A stretch of 64,000 bases of DNA from Ruminococcus sp. (lineage in GTDB: Bacteria > Bacillota > Clostridia > Lachnospirales > Lachnospiraceae). Location: contig JAHHTL010000007.1 of NCBI GenBank assembly GCA_020024635.1, positions 1 to 64,000 of the forward strand, read 5' to 3'. Positions within the stretch are counted from its first letter, which is position 1; every line of letters begins with the position of its first letter. This document shows, piece by piece, positions 17,008 to 26,208 of the stretch. A program made the translations under genes and the position numbers. The notes under the pieces were generated by a model, which ran no database searches, had not been told where the DNA came from, and saw only the letters and a program-made list of their open reading frames with translations.

Positions 17008-18288
17008 CTATCTTTCCTTTTCATATTGCTCAATACTTCGATCTGCTTTGAGCACAAACTCCTCTTCTGTTATTTGATTTTTGATTAATTTAGGGATATA
17101 TTCTCCAAATGTCTCTTCCTGCAAAACAGAATTCCATTTAACCTGATAATTGGGAATTATCTGACTTTTTTCTGTGTAAGCTTTCATATAATCATTCAAC
17201 AGTCTGGAATTATTTTCTGGTTTCATTTGCAAAACCTTTTCTTTTTGCTGAAGATTAAACATTGCACGATACTTTAAAAAAAGTGCTGCTCCTTTTTTTA
17301 CTTCTTCACTATATGTAGATACAATTGCCCAACCGAATGTTTCCGGGGATGAAATTAATTTATTTCCTGGAAATGGTGCAAAACGCATATCCTCTACTAC
17401 GGATGAAGGGATTTGATCTATCATCCAATATCCATTTGGAATCATAGCCACTTTCCCTGATACAAAATTTTGATAGGATACATCAAAATCATTATACATT
17501 GCATCCTCTGTCGTATATTGAAACAATCGCTTTAATGTATGTGCTAACTGAAAGCCATTTTCATTTTGATAAGATTCTGGGTATAAAGTATTGAGAAATT
17601 CTATCCCTCTTTGTGAGTCTGCCAATTCCGCAGTTGCAAAAAGCATAGGAGCCCAGGCGGTCCCTTCCGTATGTAAAGCCAGTGGAGTAATTCCATTATT
17701 CTTTAGTTTTTCACAGCAAGTCCAAAATTCTTCCCAAGTTTTTGGAAATTCTTCTATCCCCGCTTGTCTAAATAGTCGCTCATTCCAAAACACACCAGAA
17801 CATGAAAAAAATGCCGTACTTAATGGGGCTAGAAAAATACTTCCATTTGGTTCTGTACATGCCTGAAGTACTGAAGGTTCAATTATATTTCTCCATTCTT
17901 CATCTTCCTTAATATATGACGATAACTCTTCAATTCTTTGATCGTGGATCATCAGTTGATAATACGACGGAAGTAATCGAATTCCTGGGATAATAGCTGG
18001 AAGTTTATCTGTAACATTTAGTTTTTTTAAATTTGTACGATATTCCTCTTCCGTCTGAAGTACCCATTTCACATCGATATAGTACTTTTCCTTGTACCTT
18101 TTGTTAAACGCATTAATAACCTCTTCCTCATTCTTCTTTCCTGTACTTGGATCAATTGTCAAAATCACCGGAATCTTAATCTCTTTTTGATCTTTCTCGT
18201 TTTGAATATTTTTTTTACCCGAGCATCCTCCCAAAATCAAGGAAATAATTACGCTAAAAATTACTAGGCATTTTCTTTTAGATCTCAT
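17008..18288 (-). CDS. Sensor-associated solute-binding-like lipoprotein
   Basis: This 426-residue protein begins with a lipoprotein signal (MRSKRKCLVIFSVIISLILG then GC) and has an extracellular substrate-binding protein fold (family 1), distantly similar to the transporter's own binding protein. Its start overlaps the end of the histidine kinase gene by 11 bases, so the two are translationally coupled. That linkage, and the separate binding protein gene after a gap, suggests that it presents sugar to the extracellular part of the YesM-type sensor, not to the permeases. This role is inferred; it could also be a second transporter component. Start chosen at 18288 over GTG/ATG alternatives at 18303 and 18297. 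Confidence 0.75.
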   Translation of the reverse strand: MRSKRKCLVIFSVIISLILGGCSGKKNIQNEKDQKEIKIPVILTIDPSTGKKNEEEVINAFNKRYKEKYYIDVKWVLQTEEEYRTNLKKLNVTDKLPAIIPGIRLLPSYYQLMIHDQRIEELSSYIKEDEEWRNIIEPSVLQACTEPNGSIFLAPLSTAFFSCSGVFWNERLFRQAGIEEFPKTWEEFWTCCEKLKNNGITPLALHTEGTAWAPMLFATAELADSQRGIEFLNTLYPESYQNENGFQLAHTLKRLFQYTTEDAMYNDFDVSYQNFVSGKVAMIPNGYWMIDQIPSSVVEDMRFAPFPGNKLISSPETFGWAIVSTYSEEVKKGAALFLKYRAMFNLQQKEKVLQMKPENNSRLLNDYMKAYTEKSQIIPNYQVKWNSVLQEETFGEYIPKLIKNQITEEEFVLKADRSIEQYEKER

Positions 18289-20053
18289 CCTTATCATTCC
18301 CACTTTCTGGTAACTGTATTATGCATTTTGTACCGTTCTTTTGAAGTTCATAATAAAATTTAACTTCGTCTCCATATTTCAGCCGAAGTCTAGTTATAAT
18401 ATTTATCACTCCATATCCATGTTTTTTGTCTGGAAACACATTTTTTAATTCAACTATAGGAACTTCTGCTAATGCGTTTATTTTATCAGCTACTATTGGA
18501 TCAATGGAAGCCCCGTTATTGTACACGGAAAAAGTTAATCTAGATGAGATTTCTTTTACCTCAATCCGAATAAGTCCTCCTTCCTCTATTTCCGATAACC
18601 CATACTTTATAGCATTTTCAACTAAAGGTTGCAAAATTAATTTAAGAATCCATCTCTCTTTTTCTTTGATCTGACAGTCTATTTCATATTCAAATAAACC
18701 ACGATTGCGTATCTGTAAAATTTCCATATAACTTCGTACATTTTCCAGTTCATCTGCCACCGTTACAATATCATTTCCTTTGCTCAAGGATAATCGTAAA
18801 TATGTTGACAAAGACTGAATCATCTTCATAGTCGTTTTTTCTCCGTTAATCCTTGCTAACATATAAATCGTGTCAAGTGTATTGTATAAAAAATGGGGTT
18901 TGATTTGATTCATAAGCATATTTAATTCACTGGTCCGAAGTTCCTTTTCCTGTTTTTTTACTTCTTGCAACAGATTTTTTATATTATAGAGCATCTCATT
19001 GTATGAATTCCCTATTTTATCCAGCTCTGTATTTGTCTCGATATGAACGGTATGGGAAAAATCATTTCCATCAAATTGTTCCATTTCTTTGCTGATCATT
19101 AAAATCGGTTTTGTAAATTTCTTTGAAATATAAAAACTTATTTGTAATGCGATCAAGATCACAACAAAATAAATCCCCAGTAATACTAAAATAATTTGTA
19201 TCGTCCCATTATTTAACACATCGTTAGGTACTAAAGTATAGAGAATAAACCCGCTTTCTTTCTGACGATACGCTTGCAAGATTCCACCTTGCAAGCGTTC
19301 CCCATCTGTAATTATGCCCTTTCCTTTTGACTTTGATAACGCCAAAATTCTTTCTTTATCATGTACGTTTAAAGATATTTTTTTAGGATTAAATTGCATA
19401 CAAATCTGTCCATTGTTATCCAAAATTCCTATTATAATATCCTTTGTCTCTTTTTCCTGTTGCACTATTTTCTTTAAATATTGTTCCTCCATTTTGAAAA
19501 GAAGAATCCCCGGCTCATGCTTATATTCCATACTGTGAACATTACGTCCTATAAACAATGTTTTCTTTCCAGAATGAAATAAATCATCCTCTTGAAAAAT
19601 CCAATTTGTCTTTGCGTAATTGGATTGCAATTTTTCTTTTATTTTACTTTTCTCAAATTCCTCATATGGCAGTGCCGAATACGATTTTGTATATACATTT
19701 TGTTTATTATCTACATAGCAATACTCTGTTACATCATCAAGCTCTATATATGCAAAATACTTACTTAACGCGCTTTTTTCTTGTTCACTTAATTCCTCTG
19801 TTTGAAGACTTTTCTGAATATTTTTATCTGTAATACAGTTTGCCGTAACTTCTTCACTTTTTTTATAGAGACGGTCAAGATCAATCCCCATTTTTTCTGT
19901 CAAAAATTCATATTTATCTAAAACAACACCTGACATATTTTTACTCATATAAATCCAAACACCAATACTAGACAGCAATAGTGCCAACGCAAGTAACCCT
20001 ATGATGTTTAATAAAAATTTTCTTTGCAAACCTGATATTTTTTGTAATTTCAT
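18278..20053 (-). CDS. YesM-type sensor histidine kinase
   Basis: This 591-residue membrane sensor has an N-terminal helix (about 12-34), a large extracellular region to about 275, a second membrane helix, a HAMP linker (SKKFTKPILMISKEM), the His_kinase domain with the phosphorylated histidine in MNQIKPHFLYNTLD (about residue 388), and a C-terminal HATPase domain (N-box QPLVENAIKYGL, then a glycine-rich GYGVINI). It overlaps the response-regulator stop by four bases. It is expected to detect extracellular oligosaccharide, directly or through the lipoprotein encoded next, and phosphorylate the AraC-type regulator to induce the transport genes. Confidence 0.92.
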   Translation of the reverse strand: MKLQKISGLQRKFLLNIIGLLALALLLSSIGVWIYMSKNMSGVVLDKYEFLTEKMGIDLDRLYKKSEEVTANCITDKNIQKSLQTEELSEQEKSALSKYFAYIELDDVTEYCYVDNKQNVYTKSYSALPYEEFEKSKIKEKLQSNYAKTNWIFQEDDLFHSGKKTLFIGRNVHSMEYKHEPGILLFKMEEQYLKKIVQQEKETKDIIIGILDNNGQICMQFNPKKISLNVHDKERILALSKSKGKGIITDGERLQGGILQAYRQKESGFILYTLVPNDVLNNGTIQIILVLLGIYFVVILIALQISFYISKKFTKPILMISKEMEQFDGNDFSHTVHIETNTELDKIGNSYNEMLYNIKNLLQEVKKQEKELRTSELNMLMNQIKPHFLYNTLDTIYMLARINGEKTTMKMIQSLSTYLRLSLSKGNDIVTVADELENVRSYMEILQIRNRGLFEYEIDCQIKEKERWILKLILQPLVENAIKYGLSEIEEGGLIRIEVKEISSRLTFSVYNNGASIDPIVADKINALAEVPIVELKNVFPDKKHGYGVINIITRLRLKYGDEVKFYYELQKNGTKCIIQLPESGNDKDEI

Positions 20054-21639
20054 AAATGATGTTCCCTTTTATATTCACTTGGGAGTTTTCCAGTATACTC
20101 TTTAAACAAATGTGAAAAATAAGATGAATTCCCAATACCAACCTGTTCGCAAATGGTACCTATACTAACATTCCCTTCCTCTAAAAGTTTTTTTGCTCGT
20201 TCCATTCGACGTTTCATCAGGTATTTTTTGAAAGACAAATGAAATGTATTTTTAAATATTCGTCCAAAGTAAACGGAATTTAAATACACATGATTTGCCA
20301 CTGACACAATTGACAAATCTTCTTCATTCAAATGTGTCTCTATGTATGCAACTGCTTCTGACATATATTCTCTAAAAAATTTTGTTTCGTTTCCACATCC
20401 ACTGATTTTTCTTTGTTCAATCACGTTACACAAAATTTTATAACATACATCAACCGCTTTACCTGCTGTCAATCTTTGAATATTGGAATAATACTTTTGA
20501 TACTGATCTTGAAGTTCTTTTGTAATACCAGACGTATTTCTTAGCATACATTCTGTCTTTAACATCATTCTATGAATATCATGCATCTGTTCTTCTTCAT
20601 TCTGTGGCAAACCATAAATAAAATGAATAAATGCCTCTTTTAGCTCTTTAACATCATTTTTTCTTATTGCCGTTATAATCAATATTTCATGATCTTCAGA
20701 CGGATTCTTTTCCTCCTCTTCTAGGAATTCTTCCTGCATTGTAAATGCACTTGCTCCCGACATACAAGCCAGCTCGAATAATTTTGCCGCTTCATCATAC
20801 CCTTTTTTTATTCCTTCTATTCCCTTATATGGTTTTGCTATTGCTGCAACAACCGGATATTCATTTTCTTTTACCTTTTCAAAAATTTGTTTCACTTGAA
20901 TTACAGATCCGCTATTTTCAGCTTTTATGATAAATACACTCGCTTCCTCTTTGCCCTCAAAGATCCAATACAAAAATAATTCTTCAATATAACTCGTTAA
21001 TAATTGAATCATTGCATATTTTTTTTCTTCATAGTTCATCGAGTTTGTAATTTTATATGACAAATCCACATCTGTATATACTGCAATAAACTTGTCATTG
21101 GGATTTAAATTTGAATCTAATGTTTGAAATACTTTCTCCACCTTTTCCAGAGAAAGCTTGTTTTTTAAATATTTTTGAAGGATTCCCTTTAAGAAATCAT
21201 CTTTGTCTTTTACGATCAGATTTTCCCATTTTTCAAGTTTGTCTTCGTTCTCCATTTGACCAATGCAAAACTCATATGCACTCCCCATAGTTTCTCTTAA
21301 CTCTTCTTCGTTGATTGGCTTCAACAAATAGGCAAATGCACCAAGATCACACGCTTGTTTTGCATATTCAAAATCACGGTATGCACTTAGAACTACAAAA
21401 AGACTGTTGGATTCCTGTTTTCCAATTTCCTCCATCACCTGAAGTCCTGAAATTTTCTTCATCCTAATATCTGTTAAAACTACATTCGGTTTCTTTTCTT
21501 TTATGACCTGAATCGCTTGTTCTCCATCTCTAGCGCTGCCTACAACTTGAAACCCCATACTTTCCCAATCATATGTTTCTAATAAACCTTGTAATAAGAT
21601 GGGTTCGTCATCAACAATAACCAATTTCAGTAATTCCAT
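20050..21639 (-). CDS. YesN-type response regulator with AraC DNA-binding domain
   Basis: This 529-residue regulator combines an N-terminal receiver (acidic pair in IVDDEP, phosphorylated aspartate in VVLTDIRMKK near residue 56, lysine in LLKPI), a ~300-residue middle region with no clear motif, and two C-terminal AraC-type helix-turn-helices (about 430-528, ending KEYTGKLPSEYKREHHL). The ATG at 21639 follows AGGGAC; a GTG at 21681 is a possible longer start. A perfect 17-base inverted repeat at 21674-21690 lies just upstream and may be an autoregulatory site. It should activate the maltodextrin genes downstream. Confidence 0.9.
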   Translation of the reverse strand: MELLKLVIVDDEPILLQGLLETYDWESMGFQVVGSARDGEQAIQVIKEKKPNVVLTDIRMKKISGLQVMEEIGKQESNSLFVVLSAYRDFEYAKQACDLGAFAYLLKPINEEELRETMGSAYEFCIGQMENEDKLEKWENLIVKDKDDFLKGILQKYLKNKLSLEKVEKVFQTLDSNLNPNDKFIAVYTDVDLSYKITNSMNYEEKKYAMIQLLTSYIEELFLYWIFEGKEEASVFIIKAENSGSVIQVKQIFEKVKENEYPVVAAIAKPYKGIEGIKKGYDEAAKLFELACMSGASAFTMQEEFLEEEEKNPSEDHEILIITAIRKNDVKELKEAFIHFIYGLPQNEEEQMHDIHRMMLKTECMLRNTSGITKELQDQYQKYYSNIQRLTAGKAVDVCYKILCNVIEQRKISGCGNETKFFREYMSEAVAYIETHLNEEDLSIVSVANHVYLNSVYFGRIFKNTFHLSFKKYLMKRRMERAKKLLEEGNVSIGTICEQVGIGNSSYFSHLFKEYTGKLPSEYKREHHL

Positions 21640-21673
21640 ATCGTTCGTGTCCCTACATCTTTCCATCACTTTT

Positions 21674-21690
21674 GTTTTCACACTGAAAAC
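21674..21690. promoter_or_regulatory. 17-base inverted repeat upstream of the response regulator
   Basis: GTTTTCA-CAC-TGAAAAC is a perfect palindrome with 7-base arms, 35-51 bases ahead of the chosen start codon and overlapping a weak TATGTT -10-like sequence. The arms point outward (GTTTTCA...TGAAAAC), so it does not match a CcpA cre box. It could be the operator for this regulator or another sugar-responsive factor. Confidence 0.45.
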
Positions 21691-21717
21691 ATAGCTACCC
21701 TAACTACTACATCATAA

Positions 21718-22191
21718 TCACTTTCTTTTTGTCGAAAAAATAGAAGCAACCCAAAGGATGAAAATTCCAATAAATAGAAAGAAATCGCTCAGATTATATG
21801 TAATATTCTCTATGTTTTTGTGTCTGCTTTTTCGTCCAATATAATCGGTCACATACCCTTTTGTACATCGGTCAATCGTATTTCCTATGGCTCCTGCTGT
21901 AAGAAGGGCAAACCCCATTTTTAGGAAATATTGTTTTTTCCTAATAAGCGTACGAAGAAACATCCCCAATACAAGTAGTGTCGCAACTATGGAGCTGTCC
22001 TTGACAAGTTTAGGGTGCTTTTCAAAGCAATTCAAACACATGCCTTTATTGTGTACATGTCTGAGAATAAACTTCGTCTTTCCTATAGGCCGTTCCTCTC
22101 CTTCTTTCATTCTTCTCTCTACATAATTTTTTAATATAAGATCACAAAGGAGTAGCCCAAAAGCTACTCCTAAAACTATAAGAATCTGCAT
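21718..22191 (-). CDS. lspA: Signal peptidase II-like lipoprotein signal peptidase
   Basis: This 157-residue membrane protein removes signal peptides from prolipoproteins. It has four hydrophobic segments and both catalytic aspartates in their family contexts: GNTIDRCTKGYVTDYI and YNLSDFFLFIG. The first extracellular loop has NKGMCLNCFEKHP, and there is a basic insert (GRKSRHKNIENI) between the catalytic motifs; both differ from textbook LspA, so it may be a second, specialised copy. AAGGAGA precedes the ATG. It sits between the zinc-ribbon/coil gene (11 bases) and yesN, whose operon encodes two lipoproteins. Confidence 0.85.
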   Translation of the reverse strand: MQILIVLGVAFGLLLCDLILKNYVERRMKEGEERPIGKTKFILRHVHNKGMCLNCFEKHPKLVKDSSIVATLLVLGMFLRTLIRKKQYFLKMGFALLTAGAIGNTIDRCTKGYVTDYIGRKSRHKNIENITYNLSDFFLFIGIFILWVASIFSTKRK

Positions 22192-22202
22192 ACATTGTCT
22201 CC

Positions 22203-22796
22203 TTAGTCATCTAATAAATCAGATGCTTTTTTCGCTGTCTTTTCGCATACATCCTGCACAAAATCTGAAGTTTTTTCTTTTGCTTTATCGATGGCATCTT
22301 CTGCTTTGTCCTTTACTTCTTCTGCCTTGTCCATGACTTGGTCTACCATTCCTTCTGCTTTGCCCTTTACTTGTCCTGCAAAATCTTCTGCTGCGTCTTT
22401 TACTTTCTCTACGGCTTCTTCCATATCTTTTGAAAGTCTTTCTCCACAATATGGACAAAATCTGCTGTCTTTTTCTTTTGACACACTCTTGCCGCATGAG
22501 TGGCAGACTGTCATACCTTTTACATCTGAAATCTGCTTTTCATATTTTTGAATGCTCTCATATCTATTTTGAATCGCTTCACAGATATCTGCATATTCGG
22601 CACTTATGTCTTCTCCTTCCTGATAGTGTGCATATATTTTCTTTCCAAGCTCCATAAAATCTTCCTTATTGGCGCATTCTAAATTGCGGATCTGATTCTT
22701 AATTCGCGTAACCTCTACAGCATCTTCTGCTTTGGTTGTTACTTTTTCTGCTGTTTCTGCAATTTTCTGTCCTAAATCTTCAAAAAATGTTCTCAT
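22203..22796 (-). CDS. Zinc-ribbon protein with long amphipathic helical repeats
   Basis: This 197-residue cytoplasmic-looking protein has three parts: an N-terminal helical segment (1-90), a double C-x2-C zinc ribbon at about 98-119 (CHSCGK...CPYCGE), and a C-terminal third (125-197) made of 11-residue-like repeats such as VKDAAEDFAGQVKGKAEG and VMDKAEEVKDKAED, resembling LEA or apolipoprotein-type amphipathic helices. No catalytic motif is visible and the function is unknown. The repeats suggest membrane-surface binding or stress protection. It is the first gene before lspA (11-base gap) and is divergent from the S8 protease. Confidence 0.7.
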   Translation of the reverse strand: MRTFFEDLGQKIAETAEKVTTKAEDAVEVTRIKNQIRNLECANKEDFMELGKKIYAHYQEGEDISAEYADICEAIQNRYESIQKYEKQISDVKGMTVCHSCGKSVSKEKDSRFCPYCGERLSKDMEEAVEKVKDAAEDFAGQVKGKAEGMVDQVMDKAEEVKDKAEDAIDKAKEKTSDFVQDVCEKTAKKASDLLDD

Positions 22797-22946
22797 ATCT
22801 GTATTCTCCCTTCACAAATGATTCTAAGAAAAATCATACGCAGATTATCTGTTTATATACATTATAACCGATATCCCATTTTTTTGTTATTAAATCTTTT
22901 TAAACTTTCATATACTTTTAAAAAAAACTGAAAGGATTTACACTCT

Positions 22947-24647
22947 ATGGACCCTTTTGTTTGCAAAGAACGGATTCTTTCCGAAAACTATCGTGACTTT
23001 ATTGTATCCGATACCATTCCTTTTACACTCTCTGATATTTCTACGGAACAACTTTGTACACAAACTGCGGATTTTGGATATCGGTGCATTTTTATTTCTT
23101 CCATTTTAGCAGATCCGATCAATCTAAGCAGATTTAGTTACAATACGATTCCAAAATGTTACACTCTTTTAAGTCTTGAAACTTTAAGCAAAACTGGAAT
23201 TTCTCAAGTCCAAAACTTTCCAACGTTACAATTAAAAGGAAATGGGATATTGCTTGGATTTCTTGATACTGGAATTGATTACACAAATCCGGCATTTCAA
23301 AAGATCGATGGTTCCACCAGAATTGTGGGGATTTGGGATCAAACGATTCAAGATGGGCTTCCTCCCGATGGATTTGTATATGGCACGGAATACACTCAGG
23401 AATCCATTAACGTTGCTCTGAAACGCTCTGACCCTTTTTCTGTTGTTCCCTCAAAGGATGAACAAAGTCATGGAACCTATCTTGCTGGTGTAGCTGCCGG
23501 AAGCGGAAATGTAGAAGAACAATTTCTTGGGGCGGCTCCGGAAGCTTCCATTGCCATGGTAAAATTAAAACCAGCCAAACAATACTTGAAAAACTATTAT
23601 TATATTCCTGATGACACCCCTTGCTATCAGGAAACAGACATTCTCTTAGGTTTGAAATACTTAAATACTCTTGCTTCTAAATTAAATCTTCCACTTGTTA
23701 TCTGCATTGCTCTTGGCACAAATATGGGCGGACACACTAGCCTGAGTGCACTTTCCTATGCACTTGAAAACTATAGTCTCATGAATAGTCGAATTCCTGT
23801 AGTTGGATGTGGAAATGAAGCAGATCAAAGGCATCATTATTCATACGAACTAAAAAAAGACACTCCAAATTCTGTAGAAATCCGTGTCGGTGAAAACGTA
23901 GGTGGCTTTGTTATGGAATTATGGTCCAATCTTCCAAATCTTCTTTCCATAACCCTTACCTCTCCTTCCGGCGATACTTCCAATCCCATTCCAATTGAAA
24001 CAAGTGTTGCTTCTAACTATCAATTTATCCTAGATGGAACCAATGTTGAAATCACCTATCGTCTGATCATAGAACGAAGTTCCTCTGCAATGGTTTACTT
24101 TCGGTTCCAATCTCCCGCCGCGGGAATTTGGCGAGTGACCGTTACCCCACTACAGGCCATTACTGGTTTTTTTCATCTATGGCTTCCTGTACGTGAATTT
24201 CTAAGTGGAGAGGTCTATTTTTTAAACGCAAACCCAGATTGTACGATTACAGATCCAGGAAATACGATCGGACCCATTGTCGTTTCCTATTACGATGGTG
24301 GAACCAACGGTGTTGCATTAAGTTCTGGTCGGGGATACACACGAAATCAGCTGATTGTTCCTGATATTACTGCTCCCGGAATTAATATCAAAGGTCCCCT
24401 TCCAAATAACCGCTACGCAATACGCTCTGGATCTAGTGTCTCGGCCGCTCTTACTTCCGGGGCAGCTGCTCTACTTCTTGAGTGGGCAAGATATCAAATG
24501 GGAATCTCCAGAGTTGACTCCTATGAATTAAAAAGTCTTTTCATTTTAGGTGCCATCCGTCCATCTTCTATGACCTATCCCAACCAACTTTTTGGCTATG
24601 GACAATTAAATCTATTTAATACCTTTAACGAAATCCGAAATCTTTAA
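22947..24647 (+). CDS. Csp-like S8 subtilisin-family serine protease without signal peptide
   Basis: This 566-residue subtilase keeps the full catalytic triad: D107 (FLDTGIDY), H175 (SHGTYLAGV) and S497 (SGSSVSAALTSG, with GSS in place of the usual GTS). Residues 1-95 resemble a propeptide, and about 310-440 form a beta-rich insert inside the catalytic domain, the layout known for clostridial Csp germination proteases. There is no signal peptide. In spore formers CspB cleaves the cortex hydrolase SleC during germination; a spore protein gene elsewhere in the window makes this plausible, but the family also contains other clostridial S8 enzymes, so the role is inferred. It is monocistronic, with AAAGGA upstream. 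Confidence 0.88.
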   Translation: MDPFVCKERILSENYRDFIVSDTIPFTLSDISTEQLCTQTADFGYRCIFISSILADPINLSRFSYNTIPKCYTLLSLETLSKTGISQVQNFPTLQLKGNGILLGFLDTGIDYTNPAFQKIDGSTRIVGIWDQTIQDGLPPDGFVYGTEYTQESINVALKRSDPFSVVPSKDEQSHGTYLAGVAAGSGNVEEQFLGAAPEASIAMVKLKPAKQYLKNYYYIPDDTPCYQETDILLGLKYLNTLASKLNLPLVICIALGTNMGGHTSLSALSYALENYSLMNSRIPVVGCGNEADQRHHYSYELKKDTPNSVEIRVGENVGGFVMELWSNLPNLLSITLTSPSGDTSNPIPIETSVASNYQFILDGTNVEITYRLIIERSSSAMVYFRFQSPAAGIWRVTVTPLQAITGFFHLWLPVREFLSGEVYFLNANPDCTITDPGNTIGPIVVSYYDGGTNGVALSSGRGYTRNQLIVPDITAPGINIKGPLPNNRYAIRSGSSVSAALTSGAAALLLEWARYQMGISRVDSYELKSLFILGAIRPSSMTYPNQLFGYGQLNLFNTFNEIRNL

Positions 24648-24654
24648 CAGGAAA

Positions 24655-24707
24655 AAACCGCTTTCACCAGTTGCTGTAATCCTTTACAGGCAACTTGAAA
24701 ACGGTTT
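24655..24707 (-). terminator. Terminator of clpX-like gene, convergent with the S8 protease
   Basis: A long interrupted stem joins AAACCG (24655-24660) to CGGTTT (24702-24707), with inner pairs TTTCA/TGAAA, AGTTGC/GCAACT and TGTAA/TTACA. A run of six Ts follows on the minus strand, giving a canonical terminator for the leftward gene; it also lies just after the stop codon of the plus-strand protease. Confidence 0.85.
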
Positions 24708-24712
24708 GATCC

Positions 24713-26173
24713 TTAGGAAAGAAGCGGGGTTGACTGTCCTCGAAGTTCTATGATCGGCCCACCTGTTCCCTCAATGTATTCTTTTGTAATCGTCACTTGC
24801 CCGATGTTGTCATCTTTTGGAATCTCATACATAATATCGAGCATAAATTCTTCAATGATCGCACGAAGCGCTCTAGCTCCTGTCTCTTTTTTCATAGCCT
24901 TTTTGGCGATTGCTTCTAGCGCTTCATCATTGAAGATTAAATTCACCTCATCCAACGCAAGTAGTTTCTTGTATTGTTTTAAAATCGCATTTTTCGGTTC
25001 TTTTAAAATCTTAACTAACATGTCCTGATCAAGACCTTTTAATGTAAAGATAATCGGAAGACGACCAATAAACTCCGGAATCAACCCAAAGGAGCGAAGA
25101 TCTTCCACTGTTACTTTCTCTAAAATATTCTTGTCATGTTCGTATTTATCTTTTAATTCTGCATTAAATCCAATAGATGTCTTATGGGATAAACGCTCTA
25201 CAATAATTTCATTAAGTCCTGGAAATGCTCCGCCACAAATAAATAAAATGTTCTTTGTGTTCACTGTCGTGAGGGGTACCATAGCATTTTTGCTATTTGC
25301 TCCTACTGGAACTTCCACTTCACTTCCTTCCAGTAATTTCAACAGTCCTTGCTGAACAGACTCTCCACTTACATCTCTTTGACTTGAATTTTTCTTCTTG
25401 GCAATCTTATCTATCTCATCTATAAAAATAATTCCATTTTCTGCACGCTCAACATCATTATCTGCTGCTGCGAGAAGTTTAGAAACGACACTTTCAATAT
25501 CATCCCCAATATATCCGGCCTCTGTCAATGATGTGGCATCTGTAATAGCCAGTGGTACATCTAAGAGTTTTGCAAGTGTCTTTACCAGATAGGTCTTTCC
25601 ACTTCCTGTTGGTCCAATCATAAGCATATTTGACTTTTCTATCTCAATATCATCCATCGTGTTTGTCGCTACACGTTTATAATGATTGTAAACTGCGACG
25701 GAAATGGCTTTTTTAGCGTACTCCTGCCCAACTACATACTCGTCTAAACGTGCTTTTATTTTATGTGGCGCCGGAATATTTTTTAAATCGAGTGTCTTAT
25801 ATTCTTTTGGTTTTTCTTTTTTCTTCTTCACTTTCTGTTGCTTTGGTACCATATTTTCCAAATCAGACATATTTAAAAACTGAACCCCCGGAATATTCAT
25901 TAACTTACTAAAATCCATGGAGCCGTTCATCATCGTATCAAAGCTTTTCTGCATACAATCCGGGCATACCGTAAGATTATTCGGAAGTTCGATCATCTTT
26001 CCGGTCACACTTTCCGGTCGATGGCAGATCATGCAAAATTTCTCGTATCCGTCATCCTCCTCTTTCGTATGTGCTGTCTTTTCTTCCTTTTTATCTTCTA
26101 CAATACCGTTAACAATCTCCGATTCATTTTCTTTTACATCGGATTCATCTATAATAAAATCTTTATCTGACAT
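24713..26173 (-). CDS. clpX: ClpX-like AAA+ unfoldase with extended N-terminus
   Basis: This 486-residue ATPase is about 60 residues longer than typical ClpX. Residues 1-42 are acidic and probably disordered; C47-x2-C50 and C70-x2-C73 form the zinc-binding domain; a lysine-rich linker (about 112-125) precedes the AAA+ module with Walker A GPTGSGKT, Walker B IIFIDEID and the IGF loop (TSIGFNAEL) that docks to ClpP. The pore-1 loop reads AGYIGDD, not the near-invariant GYVG. It delivers unfolded substrates to ClpP. No clpP or tig is adjacent, unlike the usual tig-clpP-clpX order, so it may be a second ClpX. It has its own promoter at 26209-26237. Confidence 0.88.
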   Translation of the reverse strand: MSDKDFIIDESDVKENESEIVNGIVEDKKEEKTAHTKEEDDGYEKFCMICHRPESVTGKMIELPNNLTVCPDCMQKSFDTMMNGSMDFSKLMNIPGVQFLNMSDLENMVPKQQKVKKKKEKPKEYKTLDLKNIPAPHKIKARLDEYVVGQEYAKKAISVAVYNHYKRVATNTMDDIEIEKSNMLMIGPTGSGKTYLVKTLAKLLDVPLAITDATSLTEAGYIGDDIESVVSKLLAAADNDVERAENGIIFIDEIDKIAKKKNSSQRDVSGESVQQGLLKLLEGSEVEVPVGANSKNAMVPLTTVNTKNILFICGGAFPGLNEIIVERLSHKTSIGFNAELKDKYEHDKNILEKVTVEDLRSFGLIPEFIGRLPIIFTLKGLDQDMLVKILKEPKNAILKQYKKLLALDEVNLIFNDEALEAIAKKAMKKETGARALRAIIEEFMLDIMYEIPKDDNIGQVTITKEYIEGTGGPIIELRGQSTPLLS

Positions 26174-26208
26174 TTTGTTCCCTTCTTTCGTTTAAAGTAT
26201 TGTAATAC

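Noticed and set aside
21674-21690. cre box for CcpA
   Set aside because: The arms are GTTTTCA...TGAAAAC, the inverse of the TGWAA...TTWCA orientation, and the central CG is absent.
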